From Clostridium intestinale DSM 6191 (GTDB lineage Bacteria > Bacillota > Clostridia > Clostridiales > Clostridiaceae), in contig NZ_FQXU01000017.1 of NCBI RefSeq assembly GCF_900130055.1, positions 1 to 64,000 of the forward strand: a stretch of 64,000 nt of DNA, given 5' to 3'. Shown here one piece after another: positions 60,597 through 64,000 of the stretch. The translations under genes were made by a program, and so were the position numbers. Position 1 is the first letter of the stretch, and each line of letters starts with the position of its first letter. The notes under the pieces were generated by a model. The model was not told the DNA's origin. It ran no database searches and saw nothing but the letters and a program-made list of their open reading frames with translations.

Positions 60597-62858
60597 CTAT
60601 TTCTTTTCAATTTTCATGGCTCTCATAGAGTTTAATACTGCAAGAAGAGTTACTCCTACATCTCCAAATACAGCTTCCCACATAGTTCCTAATCCTATAG
60701 CTACAAGTACTAATAAAATTGCTTTAACTGCCAGAGCAAATATAATGTTTTGCATTACTATAGTTCTTGTTTTCTTTGCTATTTTTATTGCTTCTGCAAT
60801 TTTTGATGGTTCGTCTGTCATTATAACAACATCAGCAGCTTCTATAGCAGCATCTGATCCAACACCACCCATTGCTATACCTATATCTGCTCTAGCTAAA
60901 ACTGGAGCATCGTTTATTCCGTCTCCTACAAATACTAGCTTTCCTTTAGAGGATTTTTGTTTATCTAATAATTCTAACTTTTCAACCTTTTGATCAGGTA
61001 AAAGTTCAGCATGAACTTCATCAAGTCCTAAGTCCTTAGAAACCTTATTTCCTACTGCTTTATTATCTCCTGTAAGCATTACTGTTTTCTTTACGCCTAA
61101 AGCTTTTAAATCACTTATCGCTTTGGCTGAATCATCTTTAACTTCATCAGATATTACTATATATCCATAATATTCTTTATCTATAGCTACATGAACTACA
61201 GTCCCTATTGTCTCTACTTCATTGTAGTTTATACCTTCTTTATACATAAGCTTATAATTACCAGCTAAAACTTCTTTTCCTTTAATGCTTACCTTAACAC
61301 CATGTCCAGATACCTCTTCATAATTTTCAACAACTTCTTTTTCTATATCTTTTCCATAAGCATTTAATATTGAAGTAGCTATTGGATGATTTGAATAACT
61401 TTCAGCATGAGCCGCATAATACATCAATTCATCATTTGTGGTATTTTCTTGAGGTTTAACTTCAGTTACTTTAAATACGCCTTTAGTAAGTGTTCCTGTT
61501 TTATCAAATACAACAATTTCTACATCGTTAAGAGCTTCAAGATAGTTTCCACCTTTAACAAGTATACCGTTCTTTGAAGCCCCGCCTATTCCTCCAAAGA
61601 AACCAAGTGGAATAGATACTACTAAGGCACAAGGACAAGATACAACTAAAAATGCTAATGCTCTATAAAGCCAATCTGAAAAAGTTGCACCTTCAATTAC
61701 AAGTGGTGGAATTATAGCTAATGCCACTGCTGCAAAAACTACAGCTGGAGTGTAATATCTAGAGAACTTTGTTATAAACTTCTCTGTTGGTGCTTTCTTA
61801 CTACTTGCATTTTGAACTAAATCCAATATTTTAGCTACAGTAGAATCTCCAAACTCTTTTTCAACTTCAATAGTTAAAAGACCATTTTTATTAATTATCC
61901 CACCTAAAACACTATCTCCTGCTTCTACTTCTCTAGGAACTGATTCCCCAGTTAATGCTGAAGTATCAACCATAGAAGTACCTTTAATCACCTTTCCATC
62001 TAAAGGTACTTTTTCACCTGGTTTTACAACTATGATATCACCTATACGAACTTCTTCTGGAGACACCTTCTTTAGTTCATCTCCTACAATAATATTAGCA
62101 AAATCAGGTCTTATATCCATAAGTGAAGTAATAGACTTTCTTGAGCGATTAACAGCTATACCTTGGAATATCTCTCCTATTTGATAGAATAACATAACTG
62201 CTACACCCTCTGGATATTGACCTATTGCAAAAGCTCCAATAGTTGCAATACTCATAAGAAAGTTTTCATCAAATACTTGCCCTCTACGTATATTCTTTAG
62301 AGCTCTTAAAACAATCTCTCCACCTACAATAATATAACTTATAACATATAATATTAATTCAGTAATAGGAGGAAACTTTGCTATACTTGCAACACCAAAT
62401 ATCGCAGCTCCTACAATAAACTTAATTATTTCTTTTTTACTTCCCTCTCCATGTTCGTGGTCATGTCCATCATGATCATGGTCGTGTTCATGGTCATGCT
62501 CCTCTCCATGTTCATGATGATGAGAATGACTTGTTGTTGCCTTCTTCTTACTTCCAACTTCGACAACTTTTACATGAGATTCTACTTTAGGAACTAATTC
62601 TTTAATTTCTGAAACTAATTCCTTAGCTCTATCTCCTTCATTTATTTCTACTGTTAGAGTCTTAGTCAAAAAATTTACGTAAGCTGAATCAATTCCAGCT
62701 ATTTTTGATACCTTATCTTCTATCTTAGCTGCACAATTTGCACAATCTAGACCATTAAGGATAAATTCTTTTTTTATTAGTTTATCATCTTGTTTTTCTA
62801 CACCTTTGTTAACTACTTTAAAATCACTTTTAATGTTTTTCTCAACTACTTTATCCAT
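60597..62858 (-). CDS. cadA: Heavy-metal P1B-type ATPase (CadA/ZntA-like)
   Basis: Metal-exporting ATPase of 753 residues. A heavy-metal-binding domain with GLDCANC (Cys39, Cys42) is followed by a linker with 13 histidines among residues 111-136. The CPC ion-transport motif is at 408-410 and the phosphorylated Asp452 is in FDKTGTLTKG. CPC with downstream features of this type indicates Zn/Cd/Pb export. The His-rich stretch may raise the zinc sensitivity. Lies 24 bases after cadC, one operon. Confidence 0.94.
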   Translation of the reverse strand: MDKVVEKNIKSDFKVVNKGVEKQDDKLIKKEFILNGLDCANCAAKIEDKVSKIAGIDSAYVNFLTKTLTVEINEGDRAKELVSEIKELVPKVESHVKVVEVGSKKKATTSHSHHHEHGEEHDHEHDHDHDGHDHEHGEGSKKEIIKFIVGAAIFGVASIAKFPPITELILYVISYIIVGGEIVLRALKNIRRGQVFDENFLMSIATIGAFAIGQYPEGVAVMLFYQIGEIFQGIAVNRSRKSITSLMDIRPDFANIIVGDELKKVSPEEVRIGDIIVVKPGEKVPLDGKVIKGTSMVDTSALTGESVPREVEAGDSVLGGIINKNGLLTIEVEKEFGDSTVAKILDLVQNASSKKAPTEKFITKFSRYYTPAVVFAAVALAIIPPLVIEGATFSDWLYRALAFLVVSCPCALVVSIPLGFFGGIGGASKNGILVKGGNYLEALNDVEIVVFDKTGTLTKGVFKVTEVKPQENTTNDELMYYAAHAESYSNHPIATSILNAYGKDIEKEVVENYEEVSGHGVKVSIKGKEVLAGNYKLMYKEGINYNEVETIGTVVHVAIDKEYYGYIVISDEVKDDSAKAISDLKALGVKKTVMLTGDNKAVGNKVSKDLGLDEVHAELLPDQKVEKLELLDKQKSSKGKLVFVGDGINDAPVLARADIGIAMGGVGSDAAIEAADVVIMTDEPSKIAEAIKIAKKTRTIVMQNIIFALAVKAILLVLVAIGLGTMWEAVFGDVGVTLLAVLNSMRAMKIEKK

Positions 62859-62882
62859 GGAATCTCCTCCTAATATAAATAA

Positions 62883-63248
62883 TTACTTCTCTTCTATGTG
62901 AGTTAATCCAAGATTAAATATTCCTTTAACATGTTCGTCATCTAAGGAATAATAGACTACCTTTCCTTCTTTTCTGTATCTTACAAGTCTAGATTGTTTT
63001 AAAACTCTTAATTGATGAGAAATAGCAGATTGAGTCATACCAAGTAATGCTGCTATATCACACACACACATCTCTGCTTGAAATAAAGCACATAATATTT
63101 TTATTCTTGTTGTATCACCAAATATCTTAAATAAATCAGCTAAATCGTATAGAACCTCTTCTTTAGGTATACAATCCTTAACTCTAGTAACTATATCTTC
63201 ATGAATTACTGTACAATTACAGCTTTGAATAACTTCTTTTTCTTCCAT
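62883..63248 (-). CDS. cadC: ArsR/SmtB-family metal-sensing repressor (CadC-like)
   Basis: Repressor of about 121 residues. The N-terminal cysteines (SCNC) and the CVCDI motif in QAEMCVCDIAALLGMTQSAIS form the CadC-type Cd/Pb site, followed by the winged helix-turn-helix. The C-terminal DDEHVKGIFNLGLTHIEE has the second zinc-site residues. The start is the ATG at 63248, eight bases after AGGGAG; the ATG at 63275 overlaps the operator. Releases DNA on binding Cd/Pb/Zn, inducing cadCA. Confidence 0.9.
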   Translation of the reverse strand: MEEKEVIQSCNCTVIHEDIVTRVKDCIPKEEVLYDLADLFKIFGDTTRIKILCALFQAEMCVCDIAALLGMTQSAISHQLRVLKQSRLVRYRKEGKVVYYSLDDEHVKGIFNLGLTHIEEK

Positions 63249-63273
63249 AAAATCTTCTCCCTCATCTACAATC

Positions 63274-63326
63274 ATATGAATACTTGTTCATATGTTCATT
63301 ATATGCAACTATGAAATTAATGTCAA
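63274..63326 (-). promoter_or_regulatory. Promoter and operator of the cadCA operon
   Basis: Perfect promoter: -35 TTGACA (63321-63326), 17 bases, -10 TATAAT (63298-63303). The operator ATATGAA-6-TTCATAT (63274-63293) lies just downstream of the -10, overlapping the start site, as for SmtB/ArsR operators. Confidence 0.82.
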
Positions 63327-63388
63327 CAAAACTCAGAAAATAATTTGATATTTTTTGAGTTCGTTTTAAGATATCCTTATCAACATAT

Positions 63389-63423
63389 AAAAAAACACAT
63401 CTTTCATTTCTGAAAAATGTGTT
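63389..63423 (-). terminator. Terminator after the 22-codon ORF
   Basis: Stem AACACAT..TTT / AAA..ATGTGTT with seven T residues on the minus strand. It ends no ordinary gene, only the short ORF at 63436-63504. Confidence 0.68.
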
Positions 63424-63435
63424 ATCCTCTAGCCT

Positions 63436-63504
63436 TTAACAAAATGTGTAACAACACTTGTATATATTCATATGATGTATTATAGTTAATAGTTTTTTGT
63501 TCAT
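63436..63504 (-). CDS. Possible 22-residue cysteine-containing microprotein
   Basis: ATG at 63504 after TTAGGAG with eight-base spacing, stop TAA at 63436. Residues 1-11 are basic/hydrophobic (MNKKLLTIIHH), followed by MNIYKCCYTFC with Cys17, Cys18 and Cys22. A terminator follows immediately, so the unit csaA-terminator-ORF-terminator looks deliberate. Its position upstream of a metal-sensor operon raises a metal-related peptide, but chance cannot be excluded. Confidence 0.4.
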   Translation of the reverse strand: MNKKLLTIIHHMNIYKCCYTFC

Positions 63505-63530
63505 AACCGATTCTCCTAACCTATTTTTTA

Positions 63531-63575
63531 TATAAGTAAAAGCCCTTTGCAGGGGCTTTTCTTATATCATAGATC
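63531..63575 (-). terminator. Terminator of csaA
   Basis: Stem AAAAGCCC / GGGCTTTT with flanking complementary TATAAG arms, just after the csaA stop. Confidence 0.8.
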
Positions 63576-63581
63576 ATTTTA

Positions 63582-63911
63582 TCATCCTAACTTATCACCT
63601 TTCTTAACGCCCTGCTCTGGTTGAATTAATACGACTCCCTGCTCAGCATAAATTCCAAGCACTAATACTTCTGACATAAAATCAGCTATCTGTCTTTCTG
63701 GGAAATTTACTACACCCAGAATCTGTTTGTTTATAAGCTCCTCTTTGTTATAGCATTTAGTAATCTGAGCACTTGATTTCTTTATTCCAATTTCATCACC
63801 AAAATCGATCCATAATTTATAAGCAGGCTTTTTTGCTTTTTCAAAAAATTCTACTTTAATTATTTCTCCCACTCTAATATCTAACTTCATAAGATCTTCA
63901 AAAGTTGCCAT
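63582..63911 (-). CDS. csaA: tRNA-binding protein CsaA
   Basis: OB-fold protein of 109 residues of the tRNA-binding-domain family: DIRVGEIIKVEFFEKAKKPAYKLWIDFG, SSAQITKCYNKEEL and VVNFPERQIADFMSEVLVLG. It is the typical short CsaA length. CsaA binds tRNA and has chaperone activity in Bacillus. Own transcript with terminator; upstream end at 63912. Confidence 0.93.
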   Translation of the reverse strand: MATFEDLMKLDIRVGEIIKVEFFEKAKKPAYKLWIDFGDEIGIKKSSAQITKCYNKEELINKQILGVVNFPERQIADFMSEVLVLGIYAEQGVVLIQPEQGVKKGDKLG

Positions 63912-63963
63912 TATAACACTCTCCTATATAACTCTTTAGTTTTAAAATAATATATAAAAATAA

Positions 63964-63988
63964 AGAACTATTGTCTTAAATAGCTCTC
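63964..63988 (-). terminator. Terminator of a gene beyond the window end
   Basis: Stem GAGCTATT / AATAGTTC followed by a T-rich tract on the minus strand; probably closes a minus-strand gene to the right of 64000. Confidence 0.5.
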
Positions 63989-64000
63989 TTTTTCTATACT

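Overview
The window looks like chromosomal DNA of an endospore-forming Clostridium (sensu stricto). It is very AT-rich, has purine-rich GGAGG-type ribosome sites, and carries a spore-germination (ger) operon, a Spo0E-like ORF, a T-box leader, several c-di-GMP enzymes and many short operons separated by strong hairpin terminators. No rRNA, tRNA, CRISPR array, integrase or transposase was seen. Most genes lie on the minus strand.

Layout. 1-6562: carbohydrate catabolism. A sugar-acid/Entner-Doudoroff segment (IlvD/Edd dehydratase, KDG kinase, KDPG aldolase) lies downstream of an alpha-glucoside PTS operon (EIICB, GH4 6-phospho-alpha-glucosidase, EIIA). An RpiR/GlvR-type regulator and tandem palindromes sit upstream. 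A leader able to form an elaborate RNA fold separates the two segments. 6657-15661: small accessory units (DMT exporter with AraC regulator, two nitroreductases, WYL regulator with a PNPOx-like flavoprotein, a TetR operon with HEAT, VOC and zinc-ribbon proteins, an ABM monooxygenase, two GNATs, NudC). 15681-20741: a signalling cassette of CHASE3 hybrid kinase, CheR methyltransferase and REC-GGDEF cyclase.

20930-27712: a minus-strand run of Nudix, GNAT, APH-like kinase, DUF3795 and a Tet(M)-like GTPase, resembling a detoxification/repair neighbourhood. 27943-32817: HsmA-like membrane protein, a small membrane ORF, then gerA-gerC-small D-like subunit-gerB with a candidate sigma-G promoter. 33313-35258: methionyl-tRNA synthetase under a T-box. 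35300-43338: a lipoprotein gene with a frameshift in an A9 tract, a membrane GGDEF protein, HTH/DUF4180 pair, alpha/beta hydrolase, cardiolipin synthase, a GGDEF-EAL protein and a Spo0E-like ORF. 43344-51799: membrane protein, MFS exporter behind a putative attenuator, pyruvate carboxylase, an octanucleotide repeat, VanW and CadD-type transporter.

51934-64000: a secreted protein joining a cysteine-phytase-like phosphatase to a GxGYxYP region, a nitroreductase/DinB pair, two secreted paralogues next to an orphan sigma factor, a DUF1659 protein, an NlpC/P60 hydrolase, a cadCA metal-efflux operon with a methyltransferase behind it, and CsaA. The most unusual items are the phytase/GxGYxYP fusion, the frameshifted lipoprotein, the structured leader before the aldolase, the kinase-CheR-GGDEF cassette, and several short ORFs (28537-28704, 42621-42782, 57253-57318, 63436-63504) that a length-filtered gene caller would miss.
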